DNA of 64,000 nt from Sphaerisporangium fuscum (lineage in GTDB: Bacteria; Actinomycetota; Actinomycetes; Streptosporangiales; Streptosporangiaceae). The notes beneath the pieces are model-generated. The model was not told where the DNA came from. It made no database searches and saw nothing but the letters and a program-made list of their open reading frames with translations. The stretch is taken from contig NZ_JAHDTF010000026.1 in the NCBI RefSeq assembly GCF_018531465.1, positions 62,001-126,000 on the forward strand, read 5' to 3'. Shown here in pieces: positions 34,686 to 42,571 of the stretch. The first letter of the stretch is position 1. Every line of letters begins with the position of its first letter. Made by a program: the position numbers and the translations under genes.

Positions 34686-35102
34686 ATGCCGAGCGCACGA
34701 GAGATCATGACGCCGAACGCCGAGTGCGTGGCCGCCGAGGAGACGGTCTTCGACGCGGCCGCGAAGATGGCGCGTCTGGACGTCGGCTCACTGCCCATCT
34801 GCGGCGCCGACGACCGGCTGAAGGGCATGCTGACCGACCGCGACATCGTGGTCAAGGTGCTCGCCAAGGGCAGGGACCCCAAGTCGTGCATGGCGGGCGA
34901 CCTCGCACAGGGCGAGGCCGTCACCATCGGCGCCGACGACGACGCCAAGGAGATCCTTCGCACCATGGCCTCGCACAAGGTCCGCCGGCTGCCCGTCATC
35001 GACGGGCACAAGCTGGTCGGCATCGTCGCGCTGGCCGACGTCGCCCGCGCGCTGCCCGACTCGCCGGTCGGCGACCTGGTCGACGCTCTGACGAGTGACT
35101 GA
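34686..35102 (+). CDS. Tandem CBS-domain protein
   Basis: A 138-residue protein with a GAGAGGAG site. It contains only two CBS motifs: AREIMTPNAECVAAEETVFD (residues 4-23) with LKGMLTDRDIVVKVLA, and AVTIGADDDAKEILRTMASH with LVGIVALADVARAL. CBS pairs bind adenosine nucleotides or S-adenosyl compounds. Hypoxia-induced relatives (Hrp1) are members of the mycobacterial DosR regulon, which fits this island, but I see no DosR-like box directly upstream. Confidence 0.9.
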   Translation: MPSAREIMTPNAECVAAEETVFDAAAKMARLDVGSLPICGADDRLKGMLTDRDIVVKVLAKGRDPKSCMAGDLAQGEAVTIGADDDAKEILRTMASHKVRRLPVIDGHKLVGIVALADVARALPDSPVGDLVDALTSD

Positions 35103-35129
35103 ACCGGCTCGACGGGTGGAGGGCGCCCG

Positions 35130-35294
35130 ATGAAGAGGCTTCGCCGCGCGTCGGCCCTCCACCCCCTGCGGCCCCGCGCGGCCGTGCTGGTCCCCACGCC
35201 GGCGCAGGACGTCATCCTGCGCCGGCCCCGCATGGTCGCGCTGCCGTACGGGACGGACCCCGTCGACCTGTGGTTCGACGTGGTCCCGCGCTGA
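35130..35294 (+). CDS. Small basic hypothetical protein
   Basis: A 54-residue reading frame from ATG 35130, 27 bp after the CBS gene. It is arginine- and proline-rich at first (KRLRRASALHPLRPRAAV) and ends with VDLWFDVVPR. There is a GTGGAGGGC site before it. I recognise no family. Codon bias is compatible with coding, but the length makes this uncertain. Confidence 0.35.
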   Translation: MKRLRRASALHPLRPRAAVLVPTPAQDVILRRPRMVALPYGTDPVDLWFDVVPR

Positions 35295-35385
35295 CCGTTA
35301 AGGGCCGCCCGCGTCCCGTCGCGGCCGTGTCCGAATTTGCTGGACACCACTGTGAGACCGTTCCCTCTCTGGGTAGCGGGCTGAC

Positions 35386-35784
35386 ATGCGTAGACGAGCG
35401 TTGATCCCTCTGGCGACCGCCCTGGCGATGATGACCGCGATGCTGAGCGCGTGCTCCTCCGGCGAGGACGGGCCCGCGCGTCGGACGGCCGAGCGGTTCT
35501 ACGACGCGCTGGGCGGGGGGCAGGGGGACACCGCCTGCCGGCTGCTCACCCCGCGTACCGCCGAGCAGGTGCCGTCGGACGGCCAGGACTGCGCCGCCTC
35601 CATCGTGAAGCTGGGGCTCAAGGGAGGCGGCGTGCGGACCTCGGCGGTGTGGGGCGACGAGGCGCAGGTACGGCTGGCCTCCGACACGGTGTTCCTGCAC
35701 CGCTTCGCCCAGGGATGGCTGGTGCGGGCCGCCGGATGCCGAGCGCGGGGCGAGCAGCCGTACGACTGCAAGGTGGGGGGCTGA
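35386..35784 (+). CDS. Small exported lipoprotein
   Basis: A 132-residue protein. The signal peptide ends in a lipobox (AMLSAC, Cys near residue 23). The mature part has TAERFYDALGGGQGDTACRL and four later cysteines (Cys in LLTP, CAAS, GCRA and YDCK regions), a layout seen in NTF2-like or Lrp-type actinobacterial lipoproteins. It is followed at once by a 27-residue helix protein and DUF6766, the three being close and co-oriented. Its role is unknown. Confidence 0.75.
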   Translation: MRRRALIPLATALAMMTAMLSACSSGEDGPARRTAERFYDALGGGQGDTACRLLTPRTAEQVPSDGQDCAASIVKLGLKGGGVRTSAVWGDEAQVRLASDTVFLHRFAQGWLVRAAGCRARGEQPYDCKVGG

Positions 35785-35787
35785 GCG

Positions 35788-35871
35788 ATGCGCCTGATGT
35801 TCACGGTGACCGTCCTGATCATCGCCCTTGGGCTCACCTACGTGATCGCGACCGGACTGCTGCACCGATAG
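35788..35871 (+). CDS. Single-helix micro-protein
   Basis: A 27-residue frame from ATG 35788, three bases after the lipoprotein stop and 9 bp before DUF6766, with a GGTGGGGGG site upstream. The product is essentially one transmembrane helix (VTVLIIALGLTYVIATGLL) ending LHR. Its tight placement argues that it is translated. It could be a subunit or regulator of the DUF6766 protein; this is inference. Confidence 0.55.
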   Translation: MRLMFTVTVLIIALGLTYVIATGLLHR

Positions 35872-35880
35872 GGGGCCCTC

Positions 35881-36555
35881 GTGCGACGTTTCGTGCGCGA
35901 CAACGCGCTCAGCCTGTTCTTCCTGATCGCCTTCCTGCTCACGCTGGTGGGCCAGTCGATCGCGGGCACCGCCGACTACAACGCCCGCCAGATCGCCGAC
36001 GGCGGCGCGCCCGTCTCCTGGGCCGCGTACGTGACCACCTCCGACTTCGCCGTGGACGTCGCCGAGAACTGGCAGTCGGAGTACCTGCAGTTCCTGCTGT
36101 TCATCGTGGTGACGGTCTGGCTGGTGCAGCGCGGTTCCCCCGAGTCGAAGAAGCCCGGGGAGGAGGGCCGGGAGAGCGACGAGGACCAGAAGGTCGGCGC
36201 GCACGCCGGGCCCCGCAGCCCGTCGTGGGCCAGGGCCACCGGCCTGCGCCAGATGCTGTACGCCAACTCGCTGGGCGCCGTGATGGGCGTGATCTTCGTG
36301 CTGTCGTGGCTCGCCCAGTCGGTGGCCGGCCAGGCGTCCTACAACTCCCAGCAGCTCGCCCGGTTGCAGGACCCGGTGACGTGGCTCCAGTACGCCGGCT
36401 CGGGCGAGTTCTGGAACCGAACGCTGCAGAACTGGCAGTCGGAGCTGCTCGCGGTGTTGTCGATGGTCGTGCTGTCGGTCTACCTGCGCCAGCGCGGATC
36501 ACCCGAGTCCAAGCCGGTCGGCGTGCCCCACGCGATGACCAGCGTGGAGAGCTGA
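35881..36555 (+). CDS. DUF6766 membrane protein
   Basis: A 224-residue protein from GTG 35881. It is an internal duplication: each half has two helices and the repeated motifs QSIAGTADYNARQ / QSVAGQASYNSQQ, ENWQSEYLQF / QNWQSELLAV and QRGSPESKK / QRGSPESKP. Helices lie near residues 11-30, 78-93, 139-158 and 200-215. DUF6766 proteins are widespread in actinobacteria and have no known function. It is likely cotranscribed with the lipoprotein and micro-protein before it. Confidence 0.85.
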   Translation: MRRFVRDNALSLFFLIAFLLTLVGQSIAGTADYNARQIADGGAPVSWAAYVTTSDFAVDVAENWQSEYLQFLLFIVVTVWLVQRGSPESKKPGEEGRESDEDQKVGAHAGPRSPSWARATGLRQMLYANSLGAVMGVIFVLSWLAQSVAGQASYNSQQLARLQDPVTWLQYAGSGEFWNRTLQNWQSELLAVLSMVVLSVYLRQRGSPESKPVGVPHAMTSVES

Positions 36556-36667
36556 GCCGTCCTTTTCCTCCTGCACGGCGGTCAAGCTCTGCCCCACGGC
36601 CGTTTACCGCCCTCCCGGCCGGGGATGCGGGCGGGAGGCCCGGCGTCCGCATCCGGAGGCGAAGACC

Positions 36668-37486
36668 ATGAGCACCGCGCCCATCTCCATCAGCGACTAC
36701 GACCGGGTGGCCGTCATCACCGGGGCCGACTCGGGCATCGGCAAGGCGACCGCTGTGGCCCTGGCCGAGCAGGGCTTCGACGTGGGCATCACCTTCCACG
36801 CCGACCAGGCGGGCGCGGAGGAGACCGCGCGGCTGGTCCGCGACCGGGGCCGCGGCGCGGCCGTACGCCGGCACGACCTCACCGACCTGCCGCGGGCCGC
36901 CACGGTGATCGATGAACTGGCCGACGAGCTGGGCGGCCTCGGCGTCCTGGTCAACAACGCGGGCACCGGCAGCCGGCGGCCGGTGCTGGAGATGGACTTC
37001 GACGAGTGGCGGAAGGTCGTCTCGGTCGACCTGGACGGGGCGTTCCTGTGCGCGCAGCGGGCCGCCCGCCGGATGGTCGCGGCCGGGCGGGGCGGGCGCA
37101 TCGTCAACGTGACCAGCGTCCACGAGGAGCACCCGCGCGTCGGCGCCGGCCCGTACTGCGCCGCCAAGGGCGGGCTGCGCATGCTCACCCGCGTGCTCGC
37201 CCTGGAGCTCGCCGAGCACGGCATCACGGCCAACACGGTCGCGCCCGGGGAGATCGCCACGCCCATGACCGGCCAGGAGGACCGGCCGCCGCGACCGGGG
37301 AGCCGCGCGGGATACCCGCTCGGCAGGCCCGGCGACGCCCGGGAGGTGGCCGCGGTCATCGCGTTCCTGGCCGGGCCGGGCTCGTCGTACATGACCGGGG
37401 CGAGCCTGTTCGTGGACGGCGGCCTCGTGCTCATGGGTCCGCAGGCCGCCGGCGCCCTGGAATCGGGGGACTGGCGCGAGGGCTGA
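36668..37486 (+). CDS. Short-chain dehydrogenase/reductase
   Basis: A 272-residue classical SDR with a CGGAGGCG site. Cofactor motif TGADSGIGKA (residues 18-27), NNAGTGS at about 96, catalytic Ser in NVTSVHE and YCAAK (near 160). C-terminal SYMTGASLFVDGG is typical. Homologues in Streptomyces are annotated as oxidoreductases of general stress. It precedes the Pat-like remnant by 80 bp and is cotranscribed only if nothing stops the message; a DosR-like box in that gap suggests a new start downstream. Confidence 0.92.
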   Translation: MSTAPISISDYDRVAVITGADSGIGKATAVALAEQGFDVGITFHADQAGAEETARLVRDRGRGAAVRRHDLTDLPRAATVIDELADELGGLGVLVNNAGTGSRRPVLEMDFDEWRKVVSVDLDGAFLCAQRAARRMVAAGRGGRIVNVTSVHEEHPRVGAGPYCAAKGGLRMLTRVLALELAEHGITANTVAPGEIATPMTGQEDRPPRPGSRAGYPLGRPGDAREVAAVIAFLAGPGSSYMTGASLFVDGGLVLMGPQAAGALESGDWREG

Positions 37487-37516
37487 GACGTTCATGGCCG
37501 AGAGTCCCTCGATCAA

Positions 37517-37531
37517 GGGGATTTCGGCCCT
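37517..37531 (+). promoter_or_regulatory. Candidate DosR/DevR box
   Basis: GGGGATTTCGGCCCT differs at two informative positions from the mycobacterial consensus GGGACTTNNGNCCCT. It lies 37 bp before the Pat-like remnant, which leads into the pyridoxamine-oxidase-fold gene. It is the weakest of four such sites in the island. Confidence 0.45.
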
Positions 37532-37567
37532 GTGGGCGGGCCGCCCCGGTGGCCGAGCCTTGAGGAC

Positions 37568-37991
37568 ATGACACCATCTCAGCCCGGCGAGTGCGACGTG
37601 CTGCTGCGCGACGGCGGCATCGCGCACATCCGCCCACCGCGCCCCGGGGCCCCTGGGCATGGCCGGCATGGGCGGGGTCGCCGCCGAGCTCCTCGCCGGC
37701 CGCGCCTTCCGGGTGCCGCCCATCAGCCGTGCCGAGGCCGGCCGCATGATCGCCGAGCTGCGCTGCGCGCCGCTGCCGCACGGATACCGGGGCCGTCCCG
37801 CCGTCGACGTCGGCGAGTTGGAGGCCCACGTCATCGGGGTAGGGCGTCTGATGGACGACATCCCCGAGGTGGCCGAACTCGATCTCAACCCGGTGATCGT
37901 CACCGCCGCCGGTGCCGTCGCCGTGGACGTGCGCGTGCGCCTGGCGCCCGCCCTGCCGCGCCCGTCCCCGTACCGCCGCCGCCTGCGCTAG
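37568..37991 (+). pseudogene. Pat-like GNAT/acyl-CoA synthetase, internally deleted
   Basis: From ATG 37568 the frame gives CDVLLRDGGIAHIRPPRP, the start of the GNAT domain of large acetyl-CoA synthetase (ADP-forming)-type acetyltransferases. After about 30 codons another frame takes over near 37650 with AAELLAGRAFRVPPIS and VAELDLNPVIVTAAG, the end of the ATP-grasp domain. Several hundred codons between are missing. Intact members have about 900 residues. The family, including mycobacterial Pat, acetylates acyl-CoA synthetases. The two ends fused by a deletion make it non-functional. Confidence 0.75.
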
Positions 37992-38024
37992 AACCCGCGA
38001 ACACCGAAGGGAAGAGGATGCTCG

Positions 38025-38456
38025 ATGAACGACCGTATCGCCCCTCCTGTCCTGGAGGAGCTGGACACCGCCGAGTGCCTGAAGCTCATATCCCCCGGAG
38101 GCATCGGCAGGGTCGGCTTCAACGCGCCCTCGGGACCGGTCGTGCTCCCGGTGAACTACGCCGTGCACCACGGGACGGTGCTCTTCCGGACCGCGTTCGG
38201 CGGGCCGATGGACGAGGACCTCAGCACCGGGGTGCGGGGCGTGGAGTTGAAGATCGCGTTCGAGGTGGACCACATCGAGCCCGAGAGCCGCGAAGGCTGG
38301 AGCGTCCTGATCCAGGGCCCGGCGCACCGCATCACGACCGAGGAGGAGTTCGCCGCCCTGGAGGCCGACGGCGTGGAGTCGTGGGCCGGCGGCGAGCGCC
38401 GCCTGTACATCAGCGTCACCCCGCTGCAGATCACCGGCCGCCGGATCCGCCACTGA
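38025..38456 (+). CDS. Pyridoxamine 5'-phosphate oxidase-fold protein
   Basis: A 143-residue protein of the split-barrel PPOX family: SPGGIGRVGFNAPSGPVVLP (about 23-42), LFRTAFGGPMDEDL, and VLIQGPAHRITTEEEFAA, ending VTPLQITGRRIRH. Members of this short group bind FMN, F420 or heme and occur repeatedly in actinobacterial DosR-type regulons. It is followed by a strong hairpin. It is a distant paralogue of the protein at 42.6 kb; both end with a TGRRI motif. It appears to be the only intact product of the transcript led by the site at 37.5 kb. Confidence 0.88.
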   Translation: MNDRIAPPVLEELDTAECLKLISPGGIGRVGFNAPSGPVVLPVNYAVHHGTVLFRTAFGGPMDEDLSTGVRGVELKIAFEVDHIEPESREGWSVLIQGPAHRITTEEEFAALEADGVESWAGGERRLYISVTPLQITGRRIRH

Positions 38457-38464
38457 CGGCACAT

Positions 38465-38497
38465 CGAAGGGCCCGTCCCATGAGGGCGGGCCCTTCG
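38465..38497 (+). terminator. Hairpin after the PPOX-fold gene
   Basis: CGAAGGGCCCG pairs perfectly with CGGGCCCTTCG around an 11-nt centre that can extend the stem by three pairs. It begins 9 bp after the stop codon. Confidence 0.85.
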
Positions 38498-38600
38498 GCG
38501 TGCCGCGCGCATGCGTCAACGGCACGAGGTGAGCGGGTCCGCTGTCGACTTCCGGCGTGGAGCGGTTGACGTCCAGGCAAGATTCGCGTGTTCCTGGCGG

Positions 38601-38865
38601 CTCCCCGACGGCAGCGGGGTCCAGGTGTGCCGGGAGGTGCGGTCCCGCGTGCCGGAGCTGGCCTGCCTGATGCTCACCTCGTTCGCCGACGAGGAGGCGC
38701 TGTTCGACGCCGTCATGGCCGGCGCCGCGGGGTACGTCCTGAAGCAGATCCACGGGTCCGACCTGGTGGGGGCGGTGCGGACGGTCGCTGCTCGACCCCG
38801 GGACCACCATCACGATGCTCCACCGGCTGCGCGACCAGGCCGGTCAGAAGGACCCGCTCGCCGCA
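38601..38865 (+). pseudogene. DevR/DosR-like response regulator fragment
   Basis: One frame reads RLPDGSGVQVCREVRSRVPE through AAGYVLKQIHGSDLVGAV, the second half of a receiver domain. After a small deletion near 38785 another frame continues with LLDPGTTITMLHRLRDQAGQ, the DevR-type linker. The first 55 or so residues and the phosphate-accepting Asp are lost, and the LuxR-type HTH is absent. No start codon or ribosome-binding site fits. It is a decayed copy of the regulator that usually controls such islands. Confidence 0.8.
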
Positions 38866-38935
38866 GCACACCAGCCCGCCGGGGACGCGAGCAGTGCCGT
38901 AGGGCTTGCGCGTCTCGGCCGCTTTGCCCGCCGCG

Positions 38936-38953
38936 CAGGGACTTTGGTCCCTG
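38936..38953. promoter_or_regulatory. Palindromic DosR/DevR box
   Basis: CAGGGACTTTGGTCCCTG is an 18-bp perfect palindrome with 7-bp arms and matches all informative positions of GGGACTTNNGNCCCT. It lies about 215 bp before the forward universal stress gene; the intervening DNA (38954-39168) has no convincing gene. Confidence 0.75.
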
Positions 38954-39168
38954 GACGCTCCCGCCCCGCCCGGATCGTGCCCGAAGGCCCTGACGCCGGG
39001 GACCTCCGCGTTCTTTGCCTCCCCTGGCCCGGCGGATGGGATGGAGGGGAAGGCAAGGGGCCGATCATGCACATGGAGGTGCAGGACTGATGACCGCCGA
39101 CCGTGCCGCGGCCCCGCGGTCGACCCCTTATTCCGACGCGACACGGATGACCGCAGACAGGAGTGATC

Positions 39169-40023
39169 ATGCTCGAGAGGATCGTCGTCGGGGCCGACGG
39201 GTCGGCGCCCGCGACCGCGGCCGTGGAATGGGCGGCCGGTGACGCCGCCCGCTGGAACGTCCCGTTGCACATCGTCACGGTGGTGGAGCGGTGGCCCTAC
39301 AGCGTCGCGCGGTTCCCCGCCCCGCCGGAGGTGGGCGACGCCCTCATCCGCGCCGCCGAGCGCGTGCTCGCCCAGGCCGAGGCCGCCGCCCGCGATCGCC
39401 TGCCCGAAGGCAGGGTGACGACCGAGCTGGCCGAGGGCGTCCCGGCCGAGATCCTCCGAGAGCGGGCCGAGGGCGCCGTCGAGCTGGTGGTCGGCAGCCG
39501 AGGGCACGGCGGGTTCGCCGGCGCGCTGCTCGGCTCGGTCAGCGGCCACGTGGCCGGGCACGCGCGCGGCCCGGTGGTCGTCGTGCGTCCGGGCGCCCCG
39601 TCCCGCCACGGCGAGGTCGCGGTCGGCGTGGACGACGCGCCGCAGTGCGACCCCGCGCTGGCCTACGCCTTCGGGCAGGCCCGGCTGCGCGGCGCCGTGC
39701 TGCGTGCCGTGCACGCCTGGCGGTCGCCCGTCCACGCCTACGCGCCCGAGCTCGACTACGACATGGACGAGATCCGCCGTGCGCAGCACGAGGTCGTCAC
39801 CCGCAAGCTGGGGGAACTGCGCGGCGAGTACCCCGACGTCAAGGTCGTGGACGACGTGCGGTGTGCCCACCCGGTCGACGCGCTCGTCGAGGCGTCCCGG
39901 CACGCCGACCTGCTCGTCGTGGGCTCCCATGGCAGGGGGACCCTCGGCGCGCTGCTGCTCGGCTCGGTCAGCAGGGGAGCGCTGCACCATGCCGCCTGCC
40001 CGGTCGCGGTCGTCCGCGAATGA
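39169..40023 (+). CDS. Tandem universal stress protein
   Basis: A 284-residue protein with two USP domains. ATG 39169 sits six bases after AGGAG. Domain 1 (about 1-140) begins RIVVGADGSAPATAAVEWAA and has the ATP-binding loop VVGSRGHGGFAGALLGSVSG. Domain 2 (about 147-284) repeats the pattern with VVGSHGRGTLGALLLGSVSR. ATP-binding tandem USPs are hallmark hypoxia-induced products in mycobacteria. It is convergent with a second USP gene, the two separated by a hairpin. It probably acts in the cytoplasm as an ATP-dependent stress regulator. Confidence 0.95.
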   Translation: MLERIVVGADGSAPATAAVEWAAGDAARWNVPLHIVTVVERWPYSVARFPAPPEVGDALIRAAERVLAQAEAAARDRLPEGRVTTELAEGVPAEILRERAEGAVELVVGSRGHGGFAGALLGSVSGHVAGHARGPVVVVRPGAPSRHGEVAVGVDDAPQCDPALAYAFGQARLRGAVLRAVHAWRSPVHAYAPELDYDMDEIRRAQHEVVTRKLGELRGEYPDVKVVDDVRCAHPVDALVEASRHADLLVVGSHGRGTLGALLLGSVSRGALHHAACPVAVVRE

Positions 40024-40025
40024 GC

Positions 40026-40070
40026 CGGCCGGGGAGCCCGGGCGCGGTGCGCGCCCGCGCTCCCCGGCCG
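40026..40070. terminator. Long hairpin between convergent universal stress genes
   Basis: CGGCCGGGGAGC pairs perfectly with GCTCCCCGGCCG, and an inner GGGCGC/GCGCCC stem extends it. It fills the 61-bp gap between the two genes and can stop transcription both ways. Confidence 0.85.
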
Positions 40071-40084
40071 TCGCCGGGGCGTCC

Positions 40085-40957
40085 TCACGCTTCCTGGTCG
40101 CGGGGCCGTACGACGGCGACGGGGCAGTGGGCGTGGTGCAGGACGCCGTGGCTCACCGAGCCGAGCAGCGCCGAGCCGAACCCGCCGAGGCCGCGCGAGC
40201 CGACCACGACGAGGTCCGCCGACCGCGAGGCCTCGACCAGGGCCGGCACCGGATGCCCGCAGACGTCCGACTCGGCCAGCGGCACGTCCGGGTACTTCTC
40301 GCGCCACGGGGCCAGCCACTGCTTGACGGCCCGCACCTCCGCCTCCAGGACGTCGCGCATGGCGTCGGCATAGCCGATCGCGAGAGGGGAGTAGGCGGCC
40401 ATCGTCCAGGCGTACAACGCGTGCACCCGCGACCGCCGCGACGCGGCCTGCTCGAAGGCGTAGCGCAGGGCGGCCTCGGACTGCGCGGAGCCGTCGACGC
40501 CGACGACCACCTCCCCATGCGGTGTCCGGGGGGCGTCGCCGCGCATCACCACCACCGGCCCCCGGGCGTGCCCGGCCACGCCGAGGCCGACCGAGCCGAG
40601 CACCATCCCCGTGAAGCCGCCCATGCCCCGGCTGCCGAGCACCAGCGCCTCGGCGCCGTCGGCCTCCTGACGGAGCAGCTCGACCACCGTGCCGGTGAGC
40701 AGCTCGGTGGTCACCGGCAGCCCGGGCGCCCGCTCGCGGGCCTGCTCGGCGGCCTTGGCCAGCACGCCCTCGCAGTACTCGTTCAGGGCATCGTCGAAGC
40801 CCTCCACCCGATGGAACGGGAACCTCTGGGCCCACGGCTCGCGCACGTGCACGATGCGCAGCGCGCGGCCCCGGCGCGCGGCGTCGTCGGCCGCCCACTC
40901 CAGCGCCGCGGCCGCGGACTCGGACCCGTCGACCCCGGCGACGATCCTGCCGACCAT
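40085..40957 (-). CDS. Tandem universal stress protein
   Basis: A 290-residue protein with two USP domains, from ATG 40957 after GGGGGAG; a much longer open frame upstream is antisense to the kinase remnant and rejected. Domain 1 begins RIVAGVDGSESAAAALEWAA with loop VLGSRGMGGFTGMVLGSVGL; domain 2 has VVGVDGSAQSEAALRYAF and VVGSRGLGGFGSALLGSVSH. It is a paralogue of its convergent neighbour. A DosR-like box in the correct orientation lies 150 bp upstream, with an additional long hairpin between. Confidence 0.95.
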   Translation of the reverse strand: MVGRIVAGVDGSESAAAALEWAADDAARRGRALRIVHVREPWAQRFPFHRVEGFDDALNEYCEGVLAKAAEQARERAPGLPVTTELLTGTVVELLRQEADGAEALVLGSRGMGGFTGMVLGSVGLGVAGHARGPVVVMRGDAPRTPHGEVVVGVDGSAQSEAALRYAFEQAASRRSRVHALYAWTMAAYSPLAIGYADAMRDVLEAEVRAVKQWLAPWREKYPDVPLAESDVCGHPVPALVEASRSADLVVVGSRGLGGFGSALLGSVSHGVLHHAHCPVAVVRPRDQEA

Positions 40958-41018
40958 GTCATCTCCCCCTTGTTCCGTCATGTTCATCAGATCGCCCCTC
41001 GCGCACCCGTCACACGTG

Positions 41019-41048
41019 CCGGAAGTCCCCGGCTCGGGGGACTTCCGG
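41019..41048. repeat. 12-bp-arm inverted repeat with DosR-like half-sites
   Basis: CCGGAAGTCCCC and GGGGACTTCCGG flank a 6-nt centre, 62 bp upstream of the minus-strand universal stress gene. Each arm contains GGGACTTCCGG, half of a DosR box, on opposite strands. It may bind a dimeric regulator or form a hairpin in the leader. Confidence 0.5.
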
Positions 41049-41106
41049 GCAGGGGCGCCGTCCTGGAGGGTCTCCCCGGCATCGAGAGCGGCCGATCTTC
41101 GATGAT

Positions 41107-41121
41107 CGGGCCGAAAGTCCC
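41107..41121 (-). promoter_or_regulatory. DosR/DevR box upstream of universal stress gene
   Basis: On the minus strand GGGACTTTCGGCCCG matches 11 of 12 informative positions of the mycobacterial consensus. It is oriented toward the universal stress gene at 40957. Confidence 0.7.
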
Positions 41122-41362
41122 CGTGGTCGAGGACCCGCAGGCGGACGCACCGGGCCGGGTTCACCGCCGAGCCCCTCGGCGAGACTCTCGTGGAGGAGCT
41201 CGTCGCGCAGGCGGAGACCGAGGGAGCGCGCCTGACCCCGGTCCGTTCGGAGGCGGCGGTCCGCGTCCTGTCCGCGCCGACCAACGCGGCCCAGGACGTC
41301 GAGGCCGAGGACCGCGTGTTCGGCCTGGAGGTGATCCGCCGGGCCCGGCCGCCGGGCAGCGC

Positions 41363-42571
41363 GGGGGAGGGGAGTTCGACGAGGAGGACGAGGCCATCGT
41401 CGTGGCCCTCGCCACCGCCGCGGGCGTGGCCATCGAGAACGCCAGGCTGTTCGAGGAGACCCGCCGAAGGGAGACCTGGCTGGAGGCCTCCTCGGAGATC
41501 ACCACGCGGGTGCTGTCCGGCGCCGACCCTCAGCAGGTGCTGTCGCTGATGGCGCGGCGGGCCCGTGAGATGGCGGACGCCGACGTCGTGGCGATCCTGC
41601 TGCCCGGCCCGGACGGCGGGAGCCTCCGCGTCGCGAGTCAGGACGGCCTGCCCGGCCTGTCGTCGGAGGTGCCGGCCGGCGGTTCCCTCGAGGGCAGCGC
41701 CTTCCAGACCGGCGAGCCGCTGATGCTCGCCGACTCCTCGGGCCGCGACCTGACCAGCGCCGTGGCCCAGAGCCCGGACATCGGTCCCGTGATCGCGGTG
41801 CCGCTCGGCGCGCCGGGGGCCGTACGCGGCGTGCTCTCCCTCGGCAAGCGCGCCGGCCGGATCCCGTTCGGCCACTCCGATCTGCGCACCCTGCACGCCT
41901 TCGCCGGTCAGGTCGCGGTCGCGATCGAGCTCGGCGAGACCCGCGAGGACGCCGAGAGGCTCGGCCTGCTGGAGGACCGCGACCGCATCGCCAAGGACCT
42001 GCACGACGTCGTCATCCAGCGTCTGTTCGCGGTGGCCATGACACTGATGAGCGCGGTCCGCCTGGTGGAGCGGCCGGAGGCGTCCGCCAGGCTGCAGAGC
42101 GCGATCGACGAGCTCGACACCACCATCAGGCAGATCCGCTCCACGATCTTCGCCCTCCAGACGCCGCGCGAGGCGGGGGAGGCGGGACTGCGGGCCCGCA
42201 TCGTGGAGCTGGTCGAGGACGCGCGGGGCCACCTGGGCTTCATGCCGGGGCTCAGCATGGAGGGCCAGCTCGACAACGAGGTCCCGGCGGAGGTCGCCGA
42301 GCACATGCTGGCCGTCCTGCGCGAGGCGCTGTCCAACATCGTCCGCCACGCCAGGGCGTCCCGCGCCGACGTGACCGCGCGCACCGCCCAGCGGTGGCTG
42401 ACGCTCACCGTGGAGGACAACGGCGTCGGGGTGCCCGGGGACGGCCGCCGCAGCGGCCTGCGCAACCTCGCCGAGCGCGCCGAGAAGCTCGGCGGCTCCT
42501 TCCTCCTCACCACGCCGGAACCGGGCGGCACCCGCCTCGAATGGACGGTGCCTCTCCCCGACCGGCCCTAG
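41363..42571 (+). pseudogene. DevS/DosT-like histidine kinase lacking its N-terminus
   Basis: About 400 codons. Only the last strand and helix of the first GAF domain remain (FDEEDEAIVVALATAAGVAI). The second GAF, the HisKA_3 box DRDRIAKDLHDVVIQRLFA with its histidine, and the HATPase boxes (REALSNIVRHA; VEDNGVGVPG; GLRNLAERAEKLGG) are intact. Family members have about 570 residues and sense oxygen, NO or redox through heme in the first GAF, which is gone. No start codon with a ribosome-binding site is visible; GTG 41402 is the first plausible one. It may be dead, or a truncated kinase without its sensor. DNA before it (40958-41362) holds control sites and an unrecognised 65-codon frame at about 41160-41350. 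Confidence 0.75.

Noticed and set aside
38866..39168. Short gene between the DevR remnant and the universal stress gene
   Set aside because: A 91-codon frame starts within the DevR remnant itself and turns into low-complexity Gly/Pro/Arg text. No ribosome-binding site fits.
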